Shown here: positions 16,196 to 24,216 of the stretch, in pieces
Layout: the number at the start of each line of letters is the position of its first letter
Numbering within the stretch: the stretch's first letter is position 1
Source: Gammaproteobacteria bacterium
GTDB lineage: Bacteria; Pseudomonadota; Gammaproteobacteria; Chromatiales; Chromatiaceae
Direction: 5' to 3'
Assembly: GCA_018812525.1 (NCBI GenBank)
Contig: JAHJDE010000136.1
Location: forward strand, 1 to 33,102
DNA: 33,102 nucleotides
Notes under the pieces: model-generated
Database searches by the model: none
What the model saw: the letters and a program-made list of their open reading frames with translations, nothing else
What the model was told of the DNA's origin: nothing
Translations under genes and position numbers: made by a program

Positions 16196-16388
16196 TGTAG
16201 GTTGGGTTAGGCGGTATTTTCGCCGAAAAAACCGCCGGGAGCGGTTTTCCGCGCAAGCCCCCGGAGGGTGAGGTGCAGGAAGCACCGAACAAACCCAACA
16301 ATCGGGCGCCGAATGTTGGGTTACGGCGCGCAGCCATCGTGCCGGGTAATTCAAGGCCATCGGGTTTGCGCGCCTAACCCAACCTACA
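16196..16388. mobile_element. MITE-like repeat family C, copy 1 (193 bp)
   Basis: TGTAGGTTGGGTTAGGCG (16196-16213) and its exact complement (16371-16388) bound the element. Inside are GGCGGTATTTTCGCCG, ACCGCC...GCGGT and AACAAACCCAACA...TGTTGGGTT palindromic parts. A second copy in the opposite orientation is at 24217-24408 and a fragment is at 28979-29004. It fills most of the gap between the TlpA-like gene and menF, ending 19 bases before the menF start. No target duplication was found. Confidence 0.7.
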
Positions 16389-16407
16389 GACTTTCGGCAA
16401 ATAAACC

Positions 16408-17712
16408 ATGACAGAGATGCGGGACCCCAGCGGAGAGATCGAAGCCCTATTGCGCCAGGCGAAACCCAGCGGCCAGGGGATGATTGGCGTAAGTCTGCCC
16501 CTGGCGCGGGCGATTCCCTTGGTTCTGCCCGAGGTGCCTGACCGGCGTTGCCTCTGGGCGCGGCCCGCCCAGGAGGAATGGTGGCTGGGACTGGGCGCCT
16601 CCTGGTCGATAGAGGTCGCGGGCGAGGGACAGTTGATCAACTGCGGAACAGCGGCGGAACGGCTCTTTCAGCAGCCGGGGCTGCCGGATCAGGCCCGCCT
16701 CGCGGTCTGGTCCGAGGGCCGAATCACCCGGCTGCACCTGCCGACGGTGCAGATCATGTCCAGTCAGGGCGCCGCCCGCCTCATCGTCATCCCCGATCCG
16801 TCCGCCCCCGATTCCTGGCCTGGCATCCTGAAGCGGGCGCTGGCCGGGCTGGAGGCCGTGGCCGAATACCCGCCCGGACCACCCGCCATGATGCGCCGCG
16901 AACAGGAGCCGGAGGCCGCCGCCTGGATGCAGGCCGCCGAACGGGCCATCGGCGATATCCGCGCGGGGCGGCTGGAAAAGCTGGTGCTGGCGCGAAGGGT
17001 ACGCTATGTGGCCGACCGGGACATCTCGGTCAGCGGCCTGATCCGCTCCCTCGGCTATCGTCACCCCCAGGCCACCCTGTTCGCCGTCGATGGCGAGGAT
17101 CACACCTGGCTGGGGGCATCGCCGGAGATCCTGCTCGACCGTCGAAACGACCGGTTTTTCTGCGAGGCGGTCGCCGGCACTGTGCGCCGCGACCCCAATC
17201 CGGCGGTGGACAGGGAGCTGGGCGACTGGCTGCTGCGGGACCCCAAGAGCCGCCGCGAGCATGAACTGGTGGTGGCGGGGTTGCGCGAGGCCCTGCAACC
17301 CTTCCGCGACAGCCTGACCCACGCCGAGCGACCCCGTCTGATGCGGCTGCGCGGCCTACAGCACCTCCACACCTCGATTCAGGGCATTCTGAAGCCGGGA
17401 GTCCACAGTCTCGGGGTCGCCCAGGCCCTCCATCCCAGCGCCGCAGTCTGCGGCTATCCCAAAGAGGCGGCCGCCGACTGGCTCGCCCGCCACGAACCCC
17501 TGGAGCGGAGTGGCTACAGCGGCCTCACCGGCTGGATCGGCATCAATGGCGATACCACCCTCAACCCGGTCCTGCGCTGCGCCCGCATCCAGGGCCACCA
17601 GGCCGACCTCTTCGCCGGGGCGGGCCTGGTGGCCGACTCCAACTCCCTGGCCGAATGGGAAGAGACCGAACTCAAGCTGGGCAGTATGATCGAGGCCTTG
17701 CGGGATACCTGA
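16408..17712 (+). CDS. menF: Isochorismate synthase
   Basis: MenF isomerises chorismate to isochorismate, the entry to menaquinone synthesis. The 434-residue protein has the chorismate-binding fold in its C-terminal 250 residues: LEKLVLARRV with the general-base Lys, WLGASPEIL, FFCEAVAGTVRRD, HLHTSIQGIL, HPSAAVCGYPKEAA and SGLTGWIGI. The gene is followed directly by menD with overlapping signals, which favours MenF over a siderophore-type EntC. The ATG at 16408 has no clear ribosome binding site and the promoter is not obvious because a MITE-like element ends just upstream; a second ATG at 16417 is possible. Confidence 0.93.
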   Translation: MTEMRDPSGEIEALLRQAKPSGQGMIGVSLPLARAIPLVLPEVPDRRCLWARPAQEEWWLGLGASWSIEVAGEGQLINCGTAAERLFQQPGLPDQARLAVWSEGRITRLHLPTVQIMSSQGAARLIVIPDPSAPDSWPGILKRALAGLEAVAEYPPGPPAMMRREQEPEAAAWMQAAERAIGDIRAGRLEKLVLARRVRYVADRDISVSGLIRSLGYRHPQATLFAVDGEDHTWLGASPEILLDRRNDRFFCEAVAGTVRRDPNPAVDRELGDWLLRDPKSRREHELVVAGLREALQPFRDSLTHAERPRLMRLRGLQHLHTSIQGILKPGVHSLGVAQALHPSAAVCGYPKEAAADWLARHEPLERSGYSGLTGWIGINGDTTLNPVLRCARIQGHQADLFAGAGLVADSNSLAEWEETELKLGSMIEALRDT

Positions 17713-17724
17713 TTGCGAACCCCT

Positions 17725-19410
17725 ATGCCTGATGCCGGAAACCATGCCGAACTAAATCTTGCCTGGGCCATTTGCCTTTTCGAGGGGCTGAGGGCGGGCG
17801 GCCTGAGGGAGGTGGTAATCTCCCCCGGCTCGCGCTCCACGCCGCTGGCCCTGGCCGCCTTCCGCCATCCCCATCTCCATGCGAAGGTCGTGCTGGACGA
17901 GAGGGCAGCGGCCTTTATGGCACTTGGGATGGCGCGGGCATCGGGCCGGCCCGTGGCCCTGGTCGCCACCTCCGGCACCGCAGTGACCGAGTGGCTGCCG
18001 GCCGTGACCGAGGCCGATCTGTCGCGGGTCCCCCTGTTGCTTTTATCCGCTGACCGTCCGCCGGAACTGCGCCAGTGCGGGGCCAATCAGACCATCGACC
18101 AGGCCGGACTGTTCGGCAGCCGGACCCGTTTCGCCATGGACCTGCCCTTGCCCGACCAAGGGCTGCTCCCCGCCGTTTCGGGTTTCGCCGCCAGGGCCAT
18201 GTGCGCCGCCCGCTGGCCCCTGCCGGGGCCGGCCCATCTCAATTGCCCCTTCCGGGAGCCCCTGGTCCCCGCCGCGAACGGGGTTTTCCCCTCGCGGTCC
18301 TCCCCAAGGGTCTCCCGCCCATGTTTATTGCCTGACCCGGACCATCTGCGCCAGATCGCGGAAGGAATCAACGGCCGCCCCGGCCTGATCCTTTGCGGCC
18401 CGGAACAGGGGGCCCCCTTACCGGCGAAGGAGATCGCCGCGCTGGCCGCGTCCCTGAACGTCCCCATCCTGGCGGACCCCCTCTCCAACCTGCGTTGCGG
18501 CCCCCACGAGAGGGGCAATCTCATCGCCCTCTACGATGCCTGCCTGCGGCGGCCGGCATTCCGCGCTGCCCTGAGACCGGAATGGGTGTTGCGCTTCGGA
18601 GGACCGCCGGTTTCCAAGCACCTGGAGCAGTTCCTGGCCGGACTCCCGGAGACACGCCATATCCAGACAGACCCCGCTGGCCGGTGGGCCGATCCCCTCC
18701 ATCTCACCGATGAGCTGATACTGGGCGACCCGGCCCTGGTGGCCGAGGGACTGGGGGTCCTTGCAGAACCCGTTGAGACCGGGTGGCTGGTTCTCTGGAA
18801 GGCGCGGGAGGAGGAGGTCAGGGCGATATTGGAGCGCCACTCCCCCGCCGAGGCTCGGATAGTCAGGGAACTGACCCGCCGTCTACCCGCCGGGAGCCTC
18901 CTGTTCAGCGGCAACTCCCTCCCCATCCGGCAACTGGACTGGTTCCTCGAAGGGCGTGATCAACCGCTCCGTATCCTCTGCAACCGGGGGGCCTCCGGCA
19001 TCGACGGCAATGTCGCCACCCTGCTGGGCATGGCCTCGGTTGCCGAGGGGCAGGTAGTCGGTCTTCTGGGTGATCTGACCCTGACCCACGACTTGGGCGC
19101 CCTGACGGAGTCGGTGGGCATCAGGGCATTGATCCTGGTATTGGGCAATGGCGGCGGGGCCATCTTCGACCACCTGCCGCAATCGGCCCTGGCGGAACAG
19201 GAGAGGCTTTTCCTCACCCCTCGCCCCCTCGATCTGGAGGCAGTGGCCAAGGCCTTCGGCCTGGGCTACCGAGCCACGGAGCCAGTGGGTTTGCCAGCGG
19301 CGCTGGAGACCATGCTGCCGCGGCCGGGCCTGGGCCTGCTGCACATCCGGCTTAATCGGGAGCTAAGCCTCTCTGAACACCGGGCACTCTGGGCCGAGCT
19401 GGCGAAATAA
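17725..19410 (+). CDS. menD: SEPHCHC synthase
   Basis: MenD is the thiamine-diphosphate enzyme that joins 2-oxoglutarate to isochorismate, giving SEPHCHC. The 561 residues show the family landmarks: ISPGSRSTPLALAAF, the cofactor-activating Glu region DERAAAFMALGMARA, LSADRPPELRQCGANQTIDQ, NRGASGIDGNVAT, the ThDP/Mg motif GDLTLTHDLG and NGGGAIFDHLPQ. It starts 12 bases after menF at ATG 17725. A TTG at 17713 directly after the menF stop is an alternative; neither has a strong ribosome binding site, so translation may be coupled to menF. A family B repeat follows the stop. Confidence 0.95.
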   Translation: MPDAGNHAELNLAWAICLFEGLRAGGLREVVISPGSRSTPLALAAFRHPHLHAKVVLDERAAAFMALGMARASGRPVALVATSGTAVTEWLPAVTEADLSRVPLLLLSADRPPELRQCGANQTIDQAGLFGSRTRFAMDLPLPDQGLLPAVSGFAARAMCAARWPLPGPAHLNCPFREPLVPAANGVFPSRSSPRVSRPCLLPDPDHLRQIAEGINGRPGLILCGPEQGAPLPAKEIAALAASLNVPILADPLSNLRCGPHERGNLIALYDACLRRPAFRAALRPEWVLRFGGPPVSKHLEQFLAGLPETRHIQTDPAGRWADPLHLTDELILGDPALVAEGLGVLAEPVETGWLVLWKAREEEVRAILERHSPAEARIVRELTRRLPAGSLLFSGNSLPIRQLDWFLEGRDQPLRILCNRGASGIDGNVATLLGMASVAEGQVVGLLGDLTLTHDLGALTESVGIRALILVLGNGGGAIFDHLPQSALAEQERLFLTPRPLDLEAVAKAFGLGYRATEPVGLPAALETMLPRPGLGLLHIRLNRELSLSEHRALWAELAK

Positions 19411-19428
19411 CCCGATGAACTTGCAAAA

Positions 19429-19524
19429 GCCCGTAGGATGCCGGTGAGCGGGAGCGAACCGCATCGTTCGTGCCGGCGTCGCCCGTGATCGGTGCGGTCC
19501 GTACCTCACCGCACCCTACGGCCC
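19429..19524. repeat. Dispersed repeat family B between menD and the FNR-like gene
   Basis: It starts GCCCGTAGGATGCCGGTGAG and ends CCTCACCGCACCCTACGGCC; these ends are imperfect inverted repeats about 20 bases long. It matches the two tandem copies at 13307-13402 and 13495-13587 nearly base for base. It sits between the convergent 3' ends of menD and the regulator gene and may serve as a two-way transcript end. Confidence 0.75.
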
Positions 19525-19531
19525 TGATGAA

Positions 19532-20284
19532 TTACCCCGCGTCCTGATCCAGCACCCCGAGAAGGGGTTCTATGCGTAGCAACCGGTAGGCACGGACGCT
19601 GGTCTGGATATAGCCGGCATCGTCCAGTTTTCGCAGGATCCGGCTGAGGGTCTCGGGGGTGATGGCCAGGTAGCTGGCCATGTCTTCCTTGGTCATTGGC
19701 AGGGGGATCTGCCCCTCTATGCCCCTGAGCCGGGTGCGGGAACGCTCGGCGAAATCCTGGAGAAACCCCAGGACACGCTGCTCGGTGCTGCGCTTGCGGA
19801 CATTGACCTGATGGACCGTATCGGAGCGCGCCCGCCGGTTCAGTACCTGGAACAGGCCACGCAGCAACTCCGGGTGCTTCATGCAGAGGGACTCCAGTTC
19901 CGCGGTGCGAAGCTCACAGATCCAGGCCGTTTCCAGGGCGATGGCATCGTCAGAATGGCTGTGCTCGCCCAGGGCCTCGGCCCCGAAGATGTCGCCGCGT
20001 AGATAGAATCCGGTGACCTGGAGGGCGCCGGCACAGGTGGTGTATTCGGTCTTCACCGACCCGGAGGTGATGGCGTAGAGGGCGGAGAGTGGGTCGCCGG
20101 TCCGGTAGATGCGGTCACCCGGCTGGTAGGGACCCCGGCAGCGGATGGTGCAGACGGCGTCCGGCAGTTGTTGCTCCTCGATGCCGGTTTTTCTCAGGAG
20201 GTGCCGGAGGTCACAATTGTGGCAGGCATGCTTCGCCTTGACGAGATGTAGCCCCTGGCGGGAACTGGAGCCTTTATGTTTCAC
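19532..20284 (-). CDS. Crp/Fnr family transcription regulator, FNR-like with reduced Cys set
   Basis: A 250-residue FNR-like regulator: an N-terminal Cys segment, a cyclic-nucleotide-like beta barrel (about 45-130), a dimer helix (135-165) and a winged helix (195-230). The recognition helix has the FNR pattern E211-xx-S214-R215 (PETLSRIL), which predicts TTGAT-N4-ATCAA sites. E. coli FNR holds its 4Fe-4S cluster with Cys20, 23, 29 and 122. Here Cys21 and Cys24 (HACHNCD) and Cys123 (ETAWICEL) align, but Leu30 occupies the Cys29 position; extra Cys45 and Cys49 follow. It could be an oxygen sensor with altered ligands or an NO-type regulator. The GTG start is 15 bases after the triheme cytochrome gene, so it is the last gene of the nos cluster. 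Confidence 0.9.
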   Translation of the reverse strand: MKHKGSSSRQGLHLVKAKHACHNCDLRHLLRKTGIEEQQLPDAVCTIRCRGPYQPGDRIYRTGDPLSALYAITSGSVKTEYTTCAGALQVTGFYLRGDIFGAEALGEHSHSDDAIALETAWICELRTAELESLCMKHPELLRGLFQVLNRRARSDTVHQVNVRKRSTEQRVLGFLQDFAERSRTRLRGIEGQIPLPMTKEDMASYLAITPETLSRILRKLDDAGYIQTSVRAYRLLRIEPLLGVLDQDAG

Positions 20285-20299
20285 GGAGCGGCCTTCTCG

Positions 20300-21163
20300 C
20301 TAGGGTGAAAGCTCTTCCCGGAGATCGGTGAGGGTTCGATGCACCCCATGGCAGCGGGAGCAGACATTGTAGCCCAGATGCCCCAGGAGCTTCCCCGTCT
20401 CCTCCTTGTCGCCCTTGGCCAGGGCGCTATCCAGCTCGGTCAGCTTCTCCTGGATCGACGAGCCGAGGATGCGTTCCTTGGGGTAGGCGTCCTGATGGCA
20501 TTGGTCGCAGGTCGCGCCCAAGTCGAGCAACTGCTGTTTGAGAACCGTGGCAGCCGTTTGGGCCGGTTCCCAGCGGCCGTCCTCGGCCCCGATCTTGACC
20601 CGGTTCACCTGGGTGGAAAGCCCTTCCATGGCCTTGCGGAACGGCTGCCCCTGGACTTGCAGGGGGCCGAAATCGGGACCCCGCATCAGTAGGGCCGTGA
20701 CGGCCTGATGATCCAGGTGGCAGGAGTCACAGCTCCGGCCCAGCTTGCCCAGGGCAGACTTCACCGCGGGAAGATCGCCGGCGGCGGCCGCCTGTTCGAG
20801 GCCGCCCAGGGCGTCGAGATCGGCCTCCACGCCCCACTCAGGGACCATCTCCGGTATCTGACGGTAGGACTGGGCGTACGCCGCCACCCACTTCTTCACA
20901 AGCTCGCCTTCCCTCGCCCCGGCGTATTCCTCGATGGCCTGTTGCGAACGACGCAGGTTGAACATGGTATGCAGCCAGACCTGCCGCTTGTTGGCCGGTT
21001 TGTACCACTGTTTGATGGATTCGGGCGGCGCCTCCAGGCCGGACGGTTCGGCGGTGGCCAGGAGCGGCAGGGCGGCGAGGATCAGTAGGAGCGAACTTGT
21101 TCGCGACCTTGCCGGGACCACGCGGGCGATGGGACGGGAGGATTCGATGGACAATTTTTTCAC
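20300..21163 (-). CDS. Periplasmic triheme cytochrome c, cytochrome c'-like repeats
   Basis: A 287-residue exported protein with three CxxCH heme sites: Cys145-His149 (CDSCH), Cys219-His223 (CDQCH) and Cys268-His272 (CSRCH). Each follows a helical stretch of the type LGxLGxxCxxCH, like the C-terminal heme helix of cytochrome c', so the protein may be built from helical-bundle units. The product begins MKKLSIESSR (GTG start at 21163) and has a hydrophobic segment SLLLILAALPLLATA with likely cleavage after Ala38. Start codon, basic region and part of the hydrophobic core are all encoded by a REP-like inverted repeat. It may be an extra electron carrier for N2O reduction, but this is inferred from location only. 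Confidence 0.85.
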   Translation of the reverse strand: MKKLSIESSRPIARVVPARSRTSSLLLILAALPLLATAEPSGLEAPPESIKQWYKPANKRQVWLHTMFNLRRSQQAIEEYAGAREGELVKKWVAAYAQSYRQIPEMVPEWGVEADLDALGGLEQAAAAGDLPAVKSALGKLGRSCDSCHLDHQAVTALLMRGPDFGPLQVQGQPFRKAMEGLSTQVNRVKIGAEDGRWEPAQTAATVLKQQLLDLGATCDQCHQDAYPKERILGSSIQEKLTELDSALAKGDKEETGKLLGHLGYNVCSRCHGVHRTLTDLREELSP

Positions 21164-21193
21164 AGGGACGGTCGCGAACAAGTTCGCTCCTAC
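21085..21193. repeat. REPIN-like element spanning a gene junction
   Basis: A 24-base perfect inverted repeat, starting GTAGGAGCG-AACTTGTT-CGCGA on each side, occupies 21085-21108 and 21170-21193 with a 61-base spacer. The right arm contains the TAG stop (21190-21192) of the upstream gene. The spacer holds the apparent GTG start (21163) of the triheme cytochrome gene, and the left arm encodes residues of its signal peptide. Two inverted REPs with a short spacer are the arrangement called a REPIN. Confidence 0.8.
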
Positions 21194-21717
21194 TTGAGGG
21201 TATAAAAACGGAAGGGGGCAACCCTGAGCCCCTCGGGGGTCTCCACCATCACCCGCGCCTCCCAATCCATCCGCTTGCGCACGCAGACGGGTATTCGGGT
21301 GCTGCCCGCGAAGGTCACTCCCGGTATCCTGCCTCCGGGGACACTAGCACCTTCCTGTGCGTCGTGTTGCCTGCCCACCGGTTTCAGCTCCGGCCGGTTG
21401 AAGCCCATGTTCATGCCGATGCCGGCGAAATCGACCATGACCTTGCGCGCCTGCAACCCCTCCAGGTCCACCTGGATCTGGATCGGCTCGATCAGGGGGA
21501 TATCCCTCGGCAAAATTCTGAACACCACGCCCTCGCCGCTGGGAAAGACCAAGCGGCAATCACCCGCCCGCAGGTCGCACGCCGGATCGGGTGAAAGGGA
21601 ATGGCTGACCTTGGGGAAGAGAATGGGCCAGGCGACATAGACCGCGCCGCCCGCCAGGGCCGCCAAGACCAGGACCAGCAAGGGGCCGAGCCAGCGGGTG
21701 GCGGACGGAAGGCTCAC
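21190..21717 (-). CDS. Membrane-anchored periplasmic protein of unknown function in the nos cluster
   Basis: A 175-residue protein with one N-terminal membrane segment (about 9-30, LGPLLVLVLAALAGGAVYVAW) and a periplasmic domain. Candidate metal ligands stand out: Cys47 and Cys54 (CDLRAGDC), a Met-rich GIGMNMGFNRPEL (Met102, Met104) and Cys145 in STRIPVCVRKRMDWEARVMVETP, ahead of a C-terminal beta strand APFRFYTL. Similar proteins occur beside copper-oxidase assembly genes in gammaproteobacteria as far as I recall, so a copper-handling role is plausible but not shown. Its ATG overlaps the nosY stop by four bases (ATGA), so it is co-translated with nosY. Its stop codon lies in a REPIN-like repeat. 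Confidence 0.82.
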   Translation of the reverse strand: MSLPSATRWLGPLLVLVLAALAGGAVYVAWPILFPKVSHSLSPDPACDLRAGDCRLVFPSGEGVVFRILPRDIPLIEPIQIQVDLEGLQARKVMVDFAGIGMNMGFNRPELKPVGRQHDAQEGASVPGGRIPGVTFAGSTRIPVCVRKRMDWEARVMVETPEGLRVAPFRFYTLK

Positions 21718-22541
21718 GGCAGATCACCCCTTCGGAACCATTGATAACCGATCCATGCCGTCAGGGTCCCCAGCAACAGGGGGTAGGCCAAGGCATAGAC
21801 CATGAAGCCCAGGTTGCCGAAGTTGTCCAGGATCACATAGGCAGCAGGCCCCAACAGCACCAGTTGGGGGTCGAACAGCATCATGCCGGCCGTGCGGAAG
21901 ACCTGCAAGGGATTGGCCAGGGCGATGCCGATGACCAGGTCCGCTGGGGCGTACTGCTGCACCATCACCCCCAGCAGGATGAGATCGAGGAACAGCAAAA
22001 GCCCGAGCCAGATAACGAAGGCGGTACCCTGGGCCACATCGACGCTGCGCGCCACCGAGGAGACCAGCATGCCGATGCCGAGGAAACACCAGGTGAGGAC
22101 CATCAGCAGGGCGCTGTAGTAGAGAAAGATCCGCCAGGGCAGCTCGACCCCGGTCAGCCCGCCCCAGAGCATGGCCCCGCACATGGCCAGGAGGACCGGG
22201 GTATAGACCATGATGAAGCGCCCGAGCATCTTGCCCCAGTACCAGGCCGAGAGGGCGACCGGCAGGGAGAGGAGATATTCGAAGACACCGCTTTCCCGGT
22301 CGCCGGAGAGGGAGCGCACCGTGGTCACCAGCACAAACACGGGCAGGATGGCCATGCTGAGCTGGAGATAGGTTAGCATCAGCCGCGACAGGCCCGTGAA
22401 GCCCATGACGCGGGATTCGGTCAGACCCAGGGCGAAGAGCAACACCAGGATGCCGCCGAAGACAAAGGTATAGACCGCGAACCAGCGCGCCCGCAGGGAT
22501 TCCAGGATATCCGTCCAGGCCGTCAAAAGAAGGTGATTCAT
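21714..22541 (-). CDS. nosY: ABC transporter permease NosY
   Basis: NosY is the membrane subunit that works with NosF and NosD to build the Cu(Z) sulfide-bridged copper site of NosZ. The 275-residue protein has six or so transmembrane segments and the ABC-2-type permease signature around SGDRESGVFEYLLSLPVALSAWYWGKMLGRF. The N-terminus (LESLRARWFAVYTFVFGG) and the GIGMLVSSVARSVDVAQGTAF loop fit NosY. AGGA lies just before the ATG at 22541. It is separated from nosL by a family A repeat and overlaps the next gene by four bases. Confidence 0.93.
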   Translation of the reverse strand: MNHLLLTAWTDILESLRARWFAVYTFVFGGILVLLFALGLTESRVMGFTGLSRLMLTYLQLSMAILPVFVLVTTVRSLSGDRESGVFEYLLSLPVALSAWYWGKMLGRFIMVYTPVLLAMCGAMLWGGLTGVELPWRIFLYYSALLMVLTWCFLGIGMLVSSVARSVDVAQGTAFVIWLGLLLFLDLILLGVMVQQYAPADLVIGIALANPLQVFRTAGMMLFDPQLVLLGPAAYVILDNFGNLGFMVYALAYPLLLGTLTAWIGYQWFRRGDLP

Positions 22542-22557
22542 CCTGGGAATCCTCCCT

Positions 22558-22679
22558 TCTCGCGCAAAGACGCCAAGAAAACAAGTGGCCCCATGGCCAT
22601 CCCGGCATTACCCGCCCCATGAAGCGCGGAAGCTGTATATCCCATTGCTTCCTTAGCGCCTTTGCGCCTTTGCGCGAGA
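22558..22679. repeat. Dispersed repeat family A between nosL and nosY
   Basis: The ends TCTCGCGCAAAGACGCCAAG and CTTTGCGCCTTTGCGCGAGA are inverted repeats differing at two of about 20 positions. The 80 bases between them carry no gene. The element fills nearly the whole 157-base gap inside the nos operon. Confidence 0.7.
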
Positions 22680-22698
22680 TATATGGAGGATTTTGGTC

Positions 22699-23274
22699 TC
22701 ATTGCTGATTGGTCTCCCGGATACTGGGTAGTTTGGCCTGTTCGGCGTTCTGTTCCAGGTGGGCGCCGTGGGTATTGAACCTCTCCTCTTGCTGGTAGAT
22801 CAGCTCCCGCGCCTGCTCGAAATCGATGGCGCCGGTGATGGGATCGTCCTGGGCGCCCAGTCCATACTCCATGGGCGTCAGCTTACCCTGGACGTAAGAG
22901 GCCGTGCGGGCGTCGATCCATTCGCCATTGCGGTGGTCGTTCACCCAGATCTCCACGCTGGGATGCTCACGCCATTCCTGCTGATCCAGCCAGATGACGG
23001 CACAACCAATATCATCGAATTTAAAGACCTGGCTGCGTGACTCTGGGTCCGGGGTGTAGCGTATCTGGGCCGAGAAGTTCCTTGCGCTCAGCACCATGCG
23101 GCAGCGCTCACAGGCGTCCCGATCCCAATGCACATCGGCCGGTCCCGTCCCCGGCTCACCGGAGCATGCGGTAAGTAGAAAGAGCAGCGGCAGGATGAAT
23201 AGGTGGGCCTTCAGACCGACAAGCAGCCCTGAAGGGCTGCCCGCAGGGGTTAAACATCGCCTTGATTCAGTCAT
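22699..23274 (-). CDS. nosL: Copper-binding lipoprotein NosL
   Basis: NosL is an outer-membrane or periplasmic lipoprotein that delivers Cu(I) for assembly of the NosZ metal centres. The 191-residue protein has a lipoprotein signal ending LLFLLTAC-SGE (lipidated Cys37) and the NosL copper motif Cys55-x2-Cys58-x-Met60 in DACERCRMVLSARNFSAQI. DDIGCAVIWL and WVNDHRNGEWIDARTASYV are further family stretches. The gene overlaps nosF by eight bases. The N-terminus before the hydrophobic core is long (about 23 residues), so a later start is possible. Confidence 0.94.
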   Translation of the reverse strand: MTESRRCLTPAGSPSGLLVGLKAHLFILPLLFLLTACSGEPGTGPADVHWDRDACERCRMVLSARNFSAQIRYTPDPESRSQVFKFDDIGCAVIWLDQQEWREHPSVEIWVNDHRNGEWIDARTASYVQGKLTPMEYGLGAQDDPITGAIDFEQARELIYQQEERFNTHGAHLEQNAEQAKLPSIRETNQQ

Positions 23275-24154
23275 TGACCACCCCCCTTTCGCTCACGCGG
23301 CCGGCGTCGCTCATTTCAAGGCCGGCCAGCAGACCGGCGTAGCGGGACAGCACACCGAGGAACCGCAGGCGGTCGGGGCCGGCCAGGGTCCCTTCCCATT
23401 GCAGACCGCCGGCACCTGCAATAAAGCCCCATTGGCCGATGGCGCGGGCGAAGGCGGCCTCCTGGCGATTAATGCGGATGCGGCAGGCGAGCCGGCTGTC
23501 CAAGTCCACAAGGTCATCCACCTTGTCGTCAAGCACCACCCGCCCCTGGTCCAACTCGATCACCCGGTTGACCAGGGTCGCCACCTCGTCCAGGCGGTGG
23601 CTGGAGATGAGCATGACCGCTTCCTTGTCCCGTTTCTCCGCCAGCAATTCGAAAAAGACGCCGCGCGCCTCCGGATCCAGATTGGCCGCAGGCTCGTCCA
23701 TGATGAGCAGGCGCGTATCCCGGCCCAGGGCAGCGGCTATCAGGAGTTTCTGCTTTTGGCCGCCGGAGAGCCGGACAAAGGGCTGGTGGCGGTTCTGGTC
23801 AATGTTCAGGCCCAGGCGTTGGGCCACCGCGACGATCCGCCCCGGATCGCTATCGGCCACATCGGCGACGAAACGCACCAACTGCCCCACCGGCATCTTC
23901 AGCGGCGGCGGCAGTTGCGGCACGAAACCCACCAGGCGCAGGACCTCGCAGCGCTGCTGGCGCGGACATTTGCCGTCCACGCGAATCTCGCCGCCGAACC
24001 GGTATTCGCCCAGCAGACAGCGGATCAAAGTGGTCTTGCCGGCCCCGTTGGAGCCGATCAGGGCCACCCGACGGCCCGGCTCCAGCTTCAGGTCGAGCCC
24101 CTGGATCACCTCGCGCTTGCCGAAGCCCTTGCGTAGCCCTTGGATACTGATCAT
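23267..24154 (-). CDS. nosF: ABC transporter ATP-binding protein NosF
   Basis: NosF is the cytoplasmic ATPase of the NosDFY complex that supports Cu(Z) maturation. The 295-residue protein carries all ABC motifs: Walker A GSNGAGKTT (34-42), Q-loop FVPQLP, signature LSGGQKQ (129-135), Walker B LLIMDEP (149-155) and the switch His in ISSHRLDEV. The roughly 90-residue C-terminal part after the ATPase is not a known catalytic domain. The ATG at 24154 is preceded by AGGA. It is the first gene of the nosF-nosL pair, with a family C element upstream separating it from nosH. Confidence 0.94.
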   Translation of the reverse strand: MISIQGLRKGFGKREVIQGLDLKLEPGRRVALIGSNGAGKTTLIRCLLGEYRFGGEIRVDGKCPRQQRCEVLRLVGFVPQLPPPLKMPVGQLVRFVADVADSDPGRIVAVAQRLGLNIDQNRHQPFVRLSGGQKQKLLIAAALGRDTRLLIMDEPAANLDPEARGVFFELLAEKRDKEAVMLISSHRLDEVATLVNRVIELDQGRVVLDDKVDDLVDLDSRLACRIRINRQEAAFARAIGQWGFIAGAGGLQWEGTLAGPDRLRFLGVLSRYAGLLAGLEMSDAGRVSERGVVND

Positions 24155-24216
24155 CGCGGTTCCTAAATCTCTACGTGGACGGATTCTATCTGACTGTGCC
24201 CCTGGACGATGAAAAT

